Positions 53,519-61,650 of a stretch of 64,000 bases of DNA are shown piece after piece (positions within the stretch are counted from its first letter, which is position 1; the number at the start of each line of letters is the position of its first letter). Location: the NCBI RefSeq assembly GCF_030056665.1, contig NZ_JASHIG010000018.1; one strand, written 5' to 3'. The DNA comes from Flectobacillus roseus (GTDB lineage: Bacteria; Bacteroidota; Bacteroidia; Cytophagales; Spirosomataceae). The position numbers were made by a program, and so were the translations under genes. The notes below the pieces were generated by a model, which saw nothing but the letters and a program-made list of their open reading frames with translations, did not search any database and was not told where the DNA came from.

Positions 53519-54457
53519 ATGTACGAAGAACTACTAAAAAATATAGCCATCGACGACGAGCGTATCGTAGTCATGACAGCCGAAAACCGTGCTTTGATTC
53601 GTAATTTGCCTCCAGTTTTAGGTAAAAGATTTATCGATACAGGAATTACCGAACAATGTATGGTAGGTGCCGCCGCAGGGTTGGCACTACGTGGAAGAGT
53701 GCCTGTATTACATGCATTGGCATCTTTTCTTTCGATGCGTGCTTTTGAATTTGTACGCACCGATGCAGGAATCCCCAATTTGCCTATCAAGTTGAGCGCC
53801 TTTATTCCAGGTTTTTTATCTGATGGCAACGGTCCCACACACCAAGCTGTAGAGGATGTATCTCTCATGCGAGGAATTCCAAATATGCAAGTTTTTGCAC
53901 CTGCCAATGATCAAGATTTGGCCATAATGTTACCCAAAATTCTTGCCTCTAAACATCCAGCTTATATTCGTATTTGTCACCGTCCTACCTCTTTTCAACA
54001 TCAAAAACACTTTGAAATTGGCAAAGCCGAAGTTATTGCTGAAGGTACAGATGTTACCTTGCTGACTTACGGTTTTATGCTTGAGCAAACGCTGATTGCT
54101 GCCGAAATTCTTAGAGCGGAAGGCAAGTCTGTGGGTATCGTCAATCTGCGTAGTCTCAAGCCTATCGATGAAGCTTATCTGGTAGATTTAACGCAAAAAA
54201 CAGATTTGTTAGTAACCATCGAAGACCATTTTGTTACAGGAGGTTTGTATTCTATTGTTGCAGAAATTTTCTTGAAAAAACAGATACAAGCACCTGTTTT
54301 ACCTATTGCGTTATTCGAGAAATGGTTCAAACCAGCACGCTTACAAGAAGTACTAGAATACGAAGGATTTACAGGAAAACAAATAGCAGAACGTATTTTG
54401 GGCTATCATACTGAATCTATTCAGCCAGCCATTGCATTATCTGAATTTGCAGAATAA
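53519..54457 (+). CDS. Transketolase-like C-terminal subunit
   Basis: 312-aa partner of the preceding subunit. It has the transketolase pyrimidine-binding domain: FIDTGITEQCMVGAAAGLAL near residues 38-57 carries the catalytic Glu, and SDGNGPTHQAVEDVSLMRGI near 101-120 is typical. The C-terminal transketolase domain (about 185-300) includes TIEDHFVTGGLYSIVAE. Starts 100 bp after the N-subunit gene, on the same strand. Together they would transfer a two-carbon ketol unit. Confidence 0.9.
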   Translation: MYEELLKNIAIDDERIVVMTAENRALIRNLPPVLGKRFIDTGITEQCMVGAAAGLALRGRVPVLHALASFLSMRAFEFVRTDAGIPNLPIKLSAFIPGFLSDGNGPTHQAVEDVSLMRGIPNMQVFAPANDQDLAIMLPKILASKHPAYIRICHRPTSFQHQKHFEIGKAEVIAEGTDVTLLTYGFMLEQTLIAAEILRAEGKSVGIVNLRSLKPIDEAYLVDLTQKTDLLVTIEDHFVTGGLYSIVAEIFLKKQIQAPVLPIALFEKWFKPARLQEVLEYEGFTGKQIAERILGYHTESIQPAIALSEFAE

Positions 54458-54624
54458 TCCCCACTTGTAGAGACGTTGCACGCAAGGTCTTTTAGGCATT
54501 AAGCAGTAAGCTAAAGAAAAAGGAGTTTTATATGAAATTATAAAGACCTTTTGCCTAATGCATACAGCCTAAAGCCAAACTATATACAACATTGCATTTC
54601 GAGAATCACCATTAATTCATTGTC

Positions 54625-55968
54625 ATGCCAAACGGAGTAAAATTTAACGACCATTATCCTAATATTACTATTTCGGATATCCTATATGAACGTGCATTGG
54701 CAGTTCAAAAACCTATTACTCAGACCCTTGCTAAAGGGCCAGGTCAATTTACCAAAGGTATTGCACCAAAGTATTTGGTAAAGGGAAAAGGCTCACACGT
54801 TTGGGATGTCGATGGCAACGAGTATATCGACTACAACGCCGCAATTGGTCCAGTATCTTTAGGATATTGCTATCCAGCAGTCGATGAGGCTATCCAAAGC
54901 CAATTAGCTGACGGGATTTCGTTTTCTCTGACGCATCCTTTGGAAGTTGAGCTTTCAGAACTGATTCAAGACATTATTCCAAATGCTGAGGCAGTCAAAA
55001 TCTCCAAAATGGGAGCAGATGTTTGTTCGGCGGCTATTCGTGTATCACGTGCTTTTACAGGTCGTGAAAAAATCTTTTGCTGTGGCTATCACGGTTGGCA
55101 TGATTGGTATATCGGTATCACAAGTCGTAATGCTGGTGTGCCCGAAAGTACGCAAAATATGACTTATACTTTCGAATACAACGACATCGAAAGTATTCGT
55201 GCTGCCTTGGACGAAGACGTGGCAGCTGTGATTTTAGAGCCATTTATTTTTGAAGCACCTAAAAATAACTTCCTTCAAGAATTAGCCGAAGCTTGTCGTG
55301 AAAATGGAACATTACTCATTTTTGATGAAATGTGGACAGGCTTCCGTATTGCCTTGGGTGGTGCGCAAGAATATTTTCAAGTAAAACCAGACTTAGCGGT
55401 TTACTCAAAGGCTTGTGCTAATGGAATGCCAATTGCCTTATTGACGGGTCGTGCCGACGTCATGGAGCTTTTCAACAAAGAAGTATTCAGTTATACTACT
55501 TTCGGTGGCGAAACTTTGTCTTTGGCAGCTTGTATTGCAACCATTCGTGAATTACAAGAAAAAAATGTACCAGCTTATTTAGCCGAAAAAGGTGCGATTT
55601 TACAACAAGGATACAATCAGATTGCAGAGGAGTTTGGCTTAGGCGCATTTACCAAATGTATCGGTTATCCATGTCGCTCTATGGTAACATTTAGTCCAGA
55701 AGCTGGTAATGGACTAGAGCTTAAAACGCTTATGCAACAAGAAATGATTAAGCGTGGTATCCTGTGGGCAGGTTTTCATAATATGTGCTACAGTCATACC
55801 GACGAGGATATTGCTTACACTTTGTCTGCTTATCGCGATGTTATGCCAATCATGAAAAAAGCGATTCTTGATAAAGATGCAATGCCATTGATTCGTGGAG
55901 AAGTATTGGAAGCTGTTTTTAGAAAAACCTCAAACTACAATATCAAACCTGCTTTGCAGAAAGCCTAA
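54625..55968 (+). CDS. Class III aminotransferase (GSA-aminotransferase-like)
   Basis: 447-aa PLP-dependent enzyme of the glutamate-1-semialdehyde aminotransferase-like group. YHGWHDW is at 155-161, LLIFDEMWTGFR gives the ring-binding D234, and the PLP lysine is K262 in YSKACANG. The hemL gene of heme synthesis is usually found with other hem genes; here the neighbours are sugar enzymes, so this copy probably aminates a sugar intermediate. The SDR start codon follows its stop by 2 bp, which strongly supports an operon. Confidence 0.88.
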   Translation: MPNGVKFNDHYPNITISDILYERALAVQKPITQTLAKGPGQFTKGIAPKYLVKGKGSHVWDVDGNEYIDYNAAIGPVSLGYCYPAVDEAIQSQLADGISFSLTHPLEVELSELIQDIIPNAEAVKISKMGADVCSAAIRVSRAFTGREKIFCCGYHGWHDWYIGITSRNAGVPESTQNMTYTFEYNDIESIRAALDEDVAAVILEPFIFEAPKNNFLQELAEACRENGTLLIFDEMWTGFRIALGGAQEYFQVKPDLAVYSKACANGMPIALLTGRADVMELFNKEVFSYTTFGGETLSLAACIATIRELQEKNVPAYLAEKGAILQQGYNQIAEEFGLGAFTKCIGYPCRSMVTFSPEAGNGLELKTLMQQEMIKRGILWAGFHNMCYSHTDEDIAYTLSAYRDVMPIMKKAILDKDAMPLIRGEVLEAVFRKTSNYNIKPALQKA

Positions 55969-55970
55969 CC

Positions 55971-56810
55971 ATGAATCAGCTAATCTCGAATCCATCTTTG
56001 GCTGTGTCCCAATTGTTTTCATTGGCAGGTAAAACGGCTATTGTTACAGGTGCTACAGGATTGATAGGACAAAAACACTGCGAAGCTCTCGCTGCCGCAG
56101 GCGCCAACGTGGTAGTAGCCGACGTACTCGAATTACAAGCCAAAGGTTTGGCTAATCAATTAGGAGAAAAACATATCGGTCTAAAGCTCGATGTAACAAA
56201 TCCTAATAGTTTGGAGAAGGCGAAAGCGACTATTCTCGAAAAATATGGTTCAATCGATGTGTTGGTCAACAATGCGGCTATCAACGATATGTTCGAAAAT
56301 CCATTGATGGCAAAAGAGTTATCAGCTTTTGAAAACTATCCGTTGGAGTCTTTCCGAAAATCACTTGAAGTCAATGTTCTTGGGGTCTTTTTATGCTCGC
56401 AGATATTTGGTTCAGTAATGGCAGAGGCAGGTGCTGGTAGCATTATTAATATTGCCTCTACTTATGGCATGGTGGGTCCTGATCAACAAATTTACCGTGA
56501 CGAAAACGGGGAGCAGAGTTTTTTTAAATCTCCATCATACCCAACTACCAAAGGTGCTGTTCTCAACTTTACTCGCTTTTTGGCTGCCTATTGGGGGCAC
56601 AAAGGTGTGCGTGTGAATACACTGTCGCCAGGGGGTGTTGAAAACGGTCAGAATGAATTTTTTATCAAAAACTATACAAATAAAACGCCACTTGGTCGTA
56701 TGGCTCAGCCTAATGATTATCAAGGGGCATTGGTATTCCTTGCTTCTGATGCTTCGGCTTATATGACGGGTGCCAACCTAGTAGTCGATGGCGGGTGGAC
56801 AAGCATTTAG
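55971..56810 (+). CDS. SDR-family oxidoreductase of the sugar locus
   Basis: 279-aa short-chain dehydrogenase with TGATGLIG at 27-33, NNAA at 100-103, S163 in the ST segment, and Y190/K194 in SYPTTK. It has a longer insertion near residues 105-125 than simple SDRs. It begins 2 bp after the aminotransferase stop. In the pathway it could oxidise a hydroxyl to the ketone that the aminotransferase needs, or reduce a transketolase product. GANLVVDGGWTS marks the expected C-terminus. Confidence 0.9.
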   Translation: MNQLISNPSLAVSQLFSLAGKTAIVTGATGLIGQKHCEALAAAGANVVVADVLELQAKGLANQLGEKHIGLKLDVTNPNSLEKAKATILEKYGSIDVLVNNAAINDMFENPLMAKELSAFENYPLESFRKSLEVNVLGVFLCSQIFGSVMAEAGAGSIINIASTYGMVGPDQQIYRDENGEQSFFKSPSYPTTKGAVLNFTRFLAAYWGHKGVRVNTLSPGGVENGQNEFFIKNYTNKTPLGRMAQPNDYQGALVFLASDASAYMTGANLVVDGGWTSI

Positions 56811-56881
56811 AGTTTTGAATTTTGAGTGCAGAGTTTTGAAATAACTAGAATGTTCAAGTAAGCTCAACCACAAATTACTCA

Positions 56882-57394
56882 ATGGAAAAATTACAACATA
56901 TAAAATTGCTCCTTACCGACTGTGATGGGGTATTGACCGATGCAGGGGTTTATTATGGAGAAAATGGTGAGGTATTGAAAAAATTCAATATCCGTGATGG
57001 CATGGGTGTCGAGCGTTTGCGCAATAGACAAATTGCTACAGGTATTATTACTGGCGAGCTTTCGCCTTCTGTACGCAAACGTGCCGAAAAGCTCAAGATT
57101 ACCGAATTGCACATGGGAATCAAAGATAAGCTGGCGGTACTTCAACAAATATTGGTGAATCGTAATATCCTCCCTGAGCAAATTGCCTATATCGGCGACG
57201 ATGTCAATGACCTCGAAATCATGAAGCACGTAGGCTTTACGGCTTGTCCTGCCGACGCCCTCAAGCAAGTTCGTAGCCAAGTAGACTATATCTGCGAAGC
57301 CAAAGGCGGCGAAGGCTGTTTCCGTGAACTAGCTGAACTTATTCTAGAGGCACAAACTCAAGAGGTGATAACTGAAATTTTATTAGAAGCTTAA
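56882..57394 (+). CDS. KdsC-like HAD phosphatase
   Basis: 170-aa C0-type HAD phosphatase resembling KdsC. The nucleophile and acid are D13 and D15 in LLLTDCDGVLTDAG; the IITGELSPSV motif gives the threonine region, and AYIGDDVNDLEIM supplies metal-binding acids. In Bacteroides a KdsC relative removes the 9-phosphate from KDN-9-phosphate in a three-gene KDN route. This copy lies directly before a NeuB-like gene, so a phosphorylated ulosonic acid is its likely substrate, though KDO-8-phosphate cannot be excluded from sequence alone. Confidence 0.88.
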   Translation: MEKLQHIKLLLTDCDGVLTDAGVYYGENGEVLKKFNIRDGMGVERLRNRQIATGIITGELSPSVRKRAEKLKITELHMGIKDKLAVLQQILVNRNILPEQIAYIGDDVNDLEIMKHVGFTACPADALKQVRSQVDYICEAKGGEGCFRELAELILEAQTQEVITEILLEA

Positions 57395-57456
57395 TAGTGG
57401 CAAAGGTTCAAAGGCACAAAGTGGCAAAGTGATTTATAATAAAGTGCCAAAGGCAC

Positions 57457-57834
57457 AAAGTAGCAAAGGCACAAAGTGAATTAGAATAAGATAATATAAA
57501 ACCACTTTGTGCCTGTTCCCTTTGTGCCTTCAAAAAACTAACAATAAAGTAGCAAAGGCGCAAAGTGAATTAGAAAAAGATAATATAAACCACTTTGTGC
57601 CTTAGTGCCTGTTCCCTTTGTGCCTTCAAAAAACTAATAATAAAGTAGCAAAGGCACAAAGTGAATTAGAATAGGATAATATAAACCACTTTGTGCCTTA
57701 GTGCCTGTTCCCTTTGTGCCTTCAAAAAACTAATAATAAAGTAGCAAAGGCACAAAGTGAATTTGAATAAGATAATATAAACCACTTTGTGCCTTAGTGC
57801 CTGTTCGCTTTGTGCCTTCAAAAAAACTAACAAT
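57457..57834. repeat. Four tandem ~96-bp hairpin repeats upstream of neuB-like gene
   Basis: Four head-to-tail copies starting at 57457, 57546, 57642 and 57738 (period 89, 96, 96 bp). The first copy lacks an 8-bp piece and has one extra A. Each contains AGGCACAAAGTG and, about 22 bp later, its perfect inverse CACTTTGTGCCT, so each can form a hairpin. Together with the flanking GGCACAAAG words they fill the whole space between the KdsC-like and NeuB-like genes. Confidence 0.9.
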
Positions 57835-57843
57835 AACAAACGC

Positions 57844-58749
57844 ATGAAATCAATTGAACTTAACACAGGAAAAGTAATTGGCGAAGGTGCGCCATGTTAC
57901 ATCATTGCAGAAATTGGTATCAATCACAATGGCTCGATTGATATTGCTAAAAAACTCATCGACGAGGCAGTCAATGCTAGAGTAGATGCTGTAAAATTCC
58001 AAAAAAGAACTCCAGAAGTATGTGTGCCTCGCGACCAATGGGAAATCATGCGTGATACACCGTGGGGACGTATGTCATATATCGACTATAAGCGCAAAAC
58101 TGAATTTGGTACAGTTGAGTTTTCTATCATTGACCAATATTGCAAAGAGCGTGGAATGGACTGGTTTGTATCGGCTTGGGATGTAGAATCCGTAGATTTT
58201 ATGGAGCAGTTTGAAACACCTTTGTACAAATTGGCTTCAGCGTCGTTGACTGACTTTGAATTGATTGAGCGTATTTTGAAAACTGGTCGCCCATTGATGA
58301 TTTCAACGGGTATGTCCACGCAAAATGAAATCGTTGAAACGGTTCGTTTTATCTTAGATTTTGACCCTGAATATCCTTTGTCGATTGCTCACGCTACATC
58401 GGCGTATCCTTGTAAGCCTGAAGAGTTGAATTTGAACATGATTCATACCTTAAAAACGATGTTCCCTAATCACCCTATTGGTTATTCTGGACATGAAACT
58501 GGCTTGGCTACTACCGTGGCAGCAGTGGCAATGGGTGCGACTTTTGTAGAGAGACACTTCACGCTTGACCGTGCTATGTGGGGTTCTGACCATGCGGCGT
58601 CGGTTGAACCACAAGGTTTGGCTCGCCTAGTAAAAGACATCCGCGACGTAGAAACAGCGAGTGGCGACGGTATCAAAAAAGTATATGATTCTGAAGTAGG
58701 TCAGATGAAAAAATTAAGAAAGCATATTTCTGCTGAGTATAATAAATAG
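57844..58749 (+). CDS. NeuB-like nonulosonate synthase without SAF domain
   Basis: 301 aa from the ATG at 57844; the open frame runs back into the repeat array but has no conserved sequence there. It is a NeuB TIM-barrel enzyme that condenses phosphoenolpyruvate with an aldose. Residues 23-30 (EIGINHNG), KFQ at 51-53, H217 in YSGHE and H238 in ERHFTLDR are the expected active-site and metal residues. The usual C-terminal SAF (antifreeze-like) domain of bacterial NeuB, which caps a partner active site, is missing. Precursor could be a 6-carbon aldose or its phosphate. The neighbouring KdsC-like gene supports a phosphorylated route. Confidence 0.88.
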   Translation: MKSIELNTGKVIGEGAPCYIIAEIGINHNGSIDIAKKLIDEAVNARVDAVKFQKRTPEVCVPRDQWEIMRDTPWGRMSYIDYKRKTEFGTVEFSIIDQYCKERGMDWFVSAWDVESVDFMEQFETPLYKLASASLTDFELIERILKTGRPLMISTGMSTQNEIVETVRFILDFDPEYPLSIAHATSAYPCKPEELNLNMIHTLKTMFPNHPIGYSGHETGLATTVAAVAMGATFVERHFTLDRAMWGSDHAASVEPQGLARLVKDIRDVETASGDGIKKVYDSEVGQMKKLRKHISAEYNK

Positions 58750-58761
58750 CTGACGGCTTTC

Positions 58762-58851
58762 GGCAATCAGCTTTCGGGCGGAAAACCGACAACTGAAAGC
58801 TGATTGCCCATGGCTTATAAAAGACCTATAGATTCAACTCTGTAGGTCTTT
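58762..58851 (+). terminator. Double hairpin after the NeuB-like gene
   Basis: A perfect 14-bp stem GGCAATCAGCTTTC (58762-58775) / GAAAGCTGATTGCC (58795-58808), then a second one, AAAGACCTA (58820-58828) / TAGGTCTTT (58843-58851). T-runs are short, so it may be a weak or factor-dependent end of the sugar locus. Confidence 0.55.
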
Positions 58852-58879
58852 GTGCTAAAAAACGGAACCCTTTATTTAT

Positions 58880-59746
58880 ATGACAACGGTTGAAATTACC
58901 ACACTAATTTTGGTAGTTTGGATTGTACTGATTATTACGCTCGAAAGACTTTTCCCTTATCGCAAAGGACTTCCTTTTTTTAGAGAAGGCTTTTGGGTTG
59001 ATTTGGTTTGGTACACCATAATTCAAAGCTATTTTCTCAAAATTCTTATTTTTCAATACATCATTGAGCCTATTCATGAGGCTTATCCTTGGTCTTCTTG
59101 GGTGTCGGTGAGTCATTGGCCATTAGCATTGCAGGTGTTCTTTTTTCTGGTAACCCATGATTTTTATATCTATTGGTTTCACCGTTTTCAACATGCCAAT
59201 GCTTTCTTTTGGCGGACACATGAGGCGCATCACTCGGGCAAAAATGTAGACTTTCTGAGTGGCTCACGCTCGCATATTGTCGAGATTGTTATCAATCAAA
59301 CGATTGAGTTTTTGCCAATTATTTTGCTAGGTGCATCCCCCGAAGTATTACCGATAAAAGCCTTACTAGATGCTATGTTTGGTATGTTTATTCATAGTAA
59401 CCTTGATGTGAAACTGGGAAAATGGAAATACCTTTTCAATTCACCTGAGTTACATCTTTGGCATCATGCTAATTATAAAGAGGTTTTTCATGCCAATTTT
59501 TCGACCAAATTTGCCACATGGGATTATCTCTTCAAAACAGTATATGATCCCAAGCACAAGCCTGGGAATGCCCCCGAAAATTGGGGTTTATACTATGATT
59601 TTCCTAAAGATTATTTCTTGCAACATGCTTTTTCGGTTAAAAGATTTGAGGAAAAAAAGCTTTTAAAATATCCTTTGTTCAGAAAGTATTATTTCTTCAG
59701 AATCAATCTTTGGAACTGGTTTATGCAAAAAATAAAAAAAAGATAA
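58880..59746 (+). CDS. Fatty-acid hydroxylase / sterol desaturase family protein
   Basis: 288-aa integral-membrane di-iron oxygenase. The three histidine clusters are HDFYIYWFHRFQH, HEAHHSG and LHLWHHANY, with a further His in VFHAN. Four to five hydrophobic helices surround them. The family hydroxylates or desaturates lipids such as sphingoid bases or fatty acids; in Bacteroidota it often acts on sulfonolipid- or ceramide-type lipids. It follows the NeuB-like gene by about 130 bp, behind a hairpin, so it may be an independent gene. Confidence 0.88.
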   Translation: MTTVEITTLILVVWIVLIITLERLFPYRKGLPFFREGFWVDLVWYTIIQSYFLKILIFQYIIEPIHEAYPWSSWVSVSHWPLALQVFFFLVTHDFYIYWFHRFQHANAFFWRTHEAHHSGKNVDFLSGSRSHIVEIVINQTIEFLPIILLGASPEVLPIKALLDAMFGMFIHSNLDVKLGKWKYLFNSPELHLWHHANYKEVFHANFSTKFATWDYLFKTVYDPKHKPGNAPENWGLYYDFPKDYFLQHAFSVKRFEEKKLLKYPLFRKYYFFRINLWNWFMQKIKKR

Positions 59747-59755
59747 TAGCGAGTT

Positions 59756-59822
59756 AGACGTAACGTCCTATCTCTCTGCAACATCATAAATCTGTGATAG
59801 ACGTAACATGTTACGTCTCTAC
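59756..59822. repeat. TAGACG palindromic repeat
   Basis: The 20-bp perfect palindrome AGACGTAACATGTTACGTCT lies at 59799-59818 within TTAGACGTAACGTCC and TCTCTACG flanks. It belongs to the TAGAGACG family of intergenic palindromes. Confidence 0.6.
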
Positions 59823-59836
59823 GTAAACCATAAATT

Positions 59837-60205
59837 ATGCAATGGATTTATTTATTAATTGCCGCGGTATTTGAAGCCGCTTGGACATTTTCTTTGAAAT
59901 ATCTTGATTTTCAGAAAATCAAAACGATTCAATGGGATACCATTTTCTCCATGCATACTTGGGTGCTTATTTCGCCTTTGCTGGGATATATCTTTTTTGG
60001 GATTGGCAATATTTATTTTTTCGCACTAGCACTCAAAATGCTCCCTACAGCAGTGGCTATGGCCGTTTGGACAGCTCTTGCCTTGGTTTTTATCAAGCTG
60101 GCCGATGTTTTTATCTTACATGAAAAATGGGTTTGGCAAGAAATCGGGTGGATAACCCTCATTGCTATTGGTATTGTTGGGTTAAAAACATCGGTAAAAG
60201 CTTGA
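59837..60205 (+). CDS. SMR-family transporter
   Basis: 122-aa protein with four hydrophobic helices and the hallmark membrane-embedded glutamate E13 in IAAVFEAAWTFSLKY, as in EmrE. It is slightly longer than EmrE because of a wider first loop. SMR proteins export cations, guanidinium compounds or, in paired forms, polyamines. Only one gene is present, so a homodimer is likely. It is followed directly by a terminator. Confidence 0.88.
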   Translation: MQWIYLLIAAVFEAAWTFSLKYLDFQKIKTIQWDTIFSMHTWVLISPLLGYIFFGIGNIYFFALALKMLPTAVAMAVWTALALVFIKLADVFILHEKWVWQEIGWITLIAIGIVGLKTSVKA

Positions 60206-60212
60206 AAACAAA

Positions 60213-60239
60213 AAACGGTAAGACAAAGCCTTACCGTTT
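60213..60239 (+). terminator. Terminator after the SMR gene
   Basis: Perfect 10-bp stem AAACGGTAAG (60213-60222) / CTTACCGTTT (60230-60239); the T-run is short (TTTA). Confidence 0.75.
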
Positions 60240-60732
60240 ATAAACGAGAACCACTTATTTCATAACTAGCTACCAAAAAAATATTCTCAGTGCATGTCGT
60301 AATAGATGAGCGAACCTAATGCAATTTGGAAATATGAAAATGAGGTAAGACCAAAGTATGAGTGATGAGTTTTGAATGTAATTTTATTATTACTACTATT
60401 TTATTTCATCGATTTTCTTCATTCAATTTTTGAGCTTTCAGCTTTGGGCATTCGGCAAAAACATATCTATCATTACTAAAAACAATTAAACACTCTTTGC
60501 CTTGTGCCTAAACACATAACCTAAATCTTATTCAGCACTAATCCTTAAAAAGGCTTTTATGATACTTTTGGCTATAAGCTTCGGCATTAAGAAAAATGAG
60601 TTTTTGAATTCATAAAAAATATTTTTGCCGAGAGCTCATAGCTGAAAGCCGAATGTTAAATAGTGACCATTAAAATATTACATTCACAACTCAGCATTCA
60701 TACTAATGCCTACAGCTCACAGCCTAAAGCCA
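60240..60732. other. Gene-free stretch built of repeat words
   Basis: About 490 bp without a credible gene. It contains the inverted copy of the 33168 repeat (60485-60538) and words of the AGCTTTCGG and GAAAGCCGAATG families. It separates the SMR gene from the convergent phosphoesterase gene. Confidence 0.5.
60485..60538 (-). repeat. Dispersed repeat, inverted copy of 33168-33237
   Basis: Reads AACACTCTTTGCCTTGTGCC and then CCTAAATCTTATTC, the complement of the 33168-33237 repeat apart from the ~16-bp GGCAACAGGCAC insert there. Confidence 0.6.
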
Positions 60733-61650
60733 TTAATAACTTATATAGGTATTAGTAAACGAACCGTCGTCGTAAAGGTCGATGATGGCATAGCCTGCTT
60801 CGGTATGCTGGTATTTACCAAACCACCATCTACCAGATACAGCGCCATTACAACAGTAAGAAACGCCATTATAATCAACTCGGTCGGTTAGGTGAATATG
60901 TCCCGAAACAGCCAGTTTTACATTTTTATGGTCATCAAAAAGATTTGAAATACGTTTGGCGTCGGTGTGCATCCAGCTGCCAGGTACTTCCCATTTGCCG
61001 TTATTGCTATTGTCACCATCAAAAAATACACAAGCCGCTAAAATCGGAATATGCGAAATCACCATTACAGGCTTGTCGTCGGGCGTAGCCTTGAGTGTCG
61101 ACTTCAGCCAATCGTATTGCTCGTCGTCGAGGTGCGCTGTGTACCACGAGCCGTCTTTTTTGCGCTGAACGCTATCGAGCATGACAAAACGCCATTGGTC
61201 GGTATCATGCGAGTAATAGCGCTTGCTTATAGACATCTCGTCCATGGCCCATTTTTTACCGTCCTCGAAGGTCTTGAAACTATCGCCCTCGCAACAGATG
61301 TCATGATTGCCTACACAACTGATTACTGGTAAATTATTTTCACTTTTGAGTACTTCATTAAAAAGCTTCCATTGTTTGTCTGCATTGTGTGGAGTGCGTT
61401 TATGTGCATCCATCACACAATCACCAGAGTTGATGATAAGGTCTGGTTTGATATCCAATGATTGAATATGGTGCAAACAACGCTCAAAACCTTTGGCCGC
61501 CCCAATCAAGGGTTGGATGTGTACATCGGTAATATGAGCTACACGAAGTACACGTTTAGGAGCGCTGGGTTTTTGAGCATTTGCCAACGAAGGAAGCGAT
61601 AAACCTCCTGCGGTAAGAGCCAATTGTCGAAGTAAATCTCTTCTTTGCAT
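60733..61650 (-). CDS. Tat-exported metallophosphoesterase
   Basis: 305-aa calcineurin-like phosphoesterase. A twin-arginine signal is visible (R3, R4 in MQRRDLLRQL, then a hydrophobic run cut near residue 25). Metal-binding motifs are HITDVHIQP, NSGDCVMD, GNHDICC and SGHIHLTD. The family cleaves phosphomono- or diesters in the periplasm. It is convergent with the preceding gene region and transcribed alone. Substrate unknown. Confidence 0.88.
   Translation of the reverse strand: MQRRDLLRQLALTAGGLSLPSLANAQKPSAPKRVLRVAHITDVHIQPLIGAAKGFERCLHHIQSLDIKPDLIINSGDCVMDAHKRTPHNADKQWKLFNEVLKSENNLPVISCVGNHDICCEGDSFKTFEDGKKWAMDEMSISKRYYSHDTDQWRFVMLDSVQRKKDGSWYTAHLDDEQYDWLKSTLKATPDDKPVMVISHIPILAACVFFDGDNSNNGKWEVPGSWMHTDAKRISNLFDDHKNVKLAVSGHIHLTDRVDYNGVSYCCNGAVSGRWWFGKYQHTEAGYAIIDLYDDGSFTNTYISY

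Noticed and set aside
54625..55968. hemL (heme biosynthesis glutamate-1-semialdehyde aminomutase)
   Set aside because: Family resemblance is there, but the surrounding genes are all sugar enzymes and its stop is 2 bp from an SDR start; a sugar aminotransferase role is more likely.
57457..57834. CRISPR array
   Set aside because: Unit of ~96 bp without unique spacers; all sequence is repeated, and no cas genes are present.
57666..57866. Minus-strand ORF inside the hairpin array
   Set aside because: It repeats itself with the array period (ALRHKVVYIIL) and is a product of the tandem repeats.
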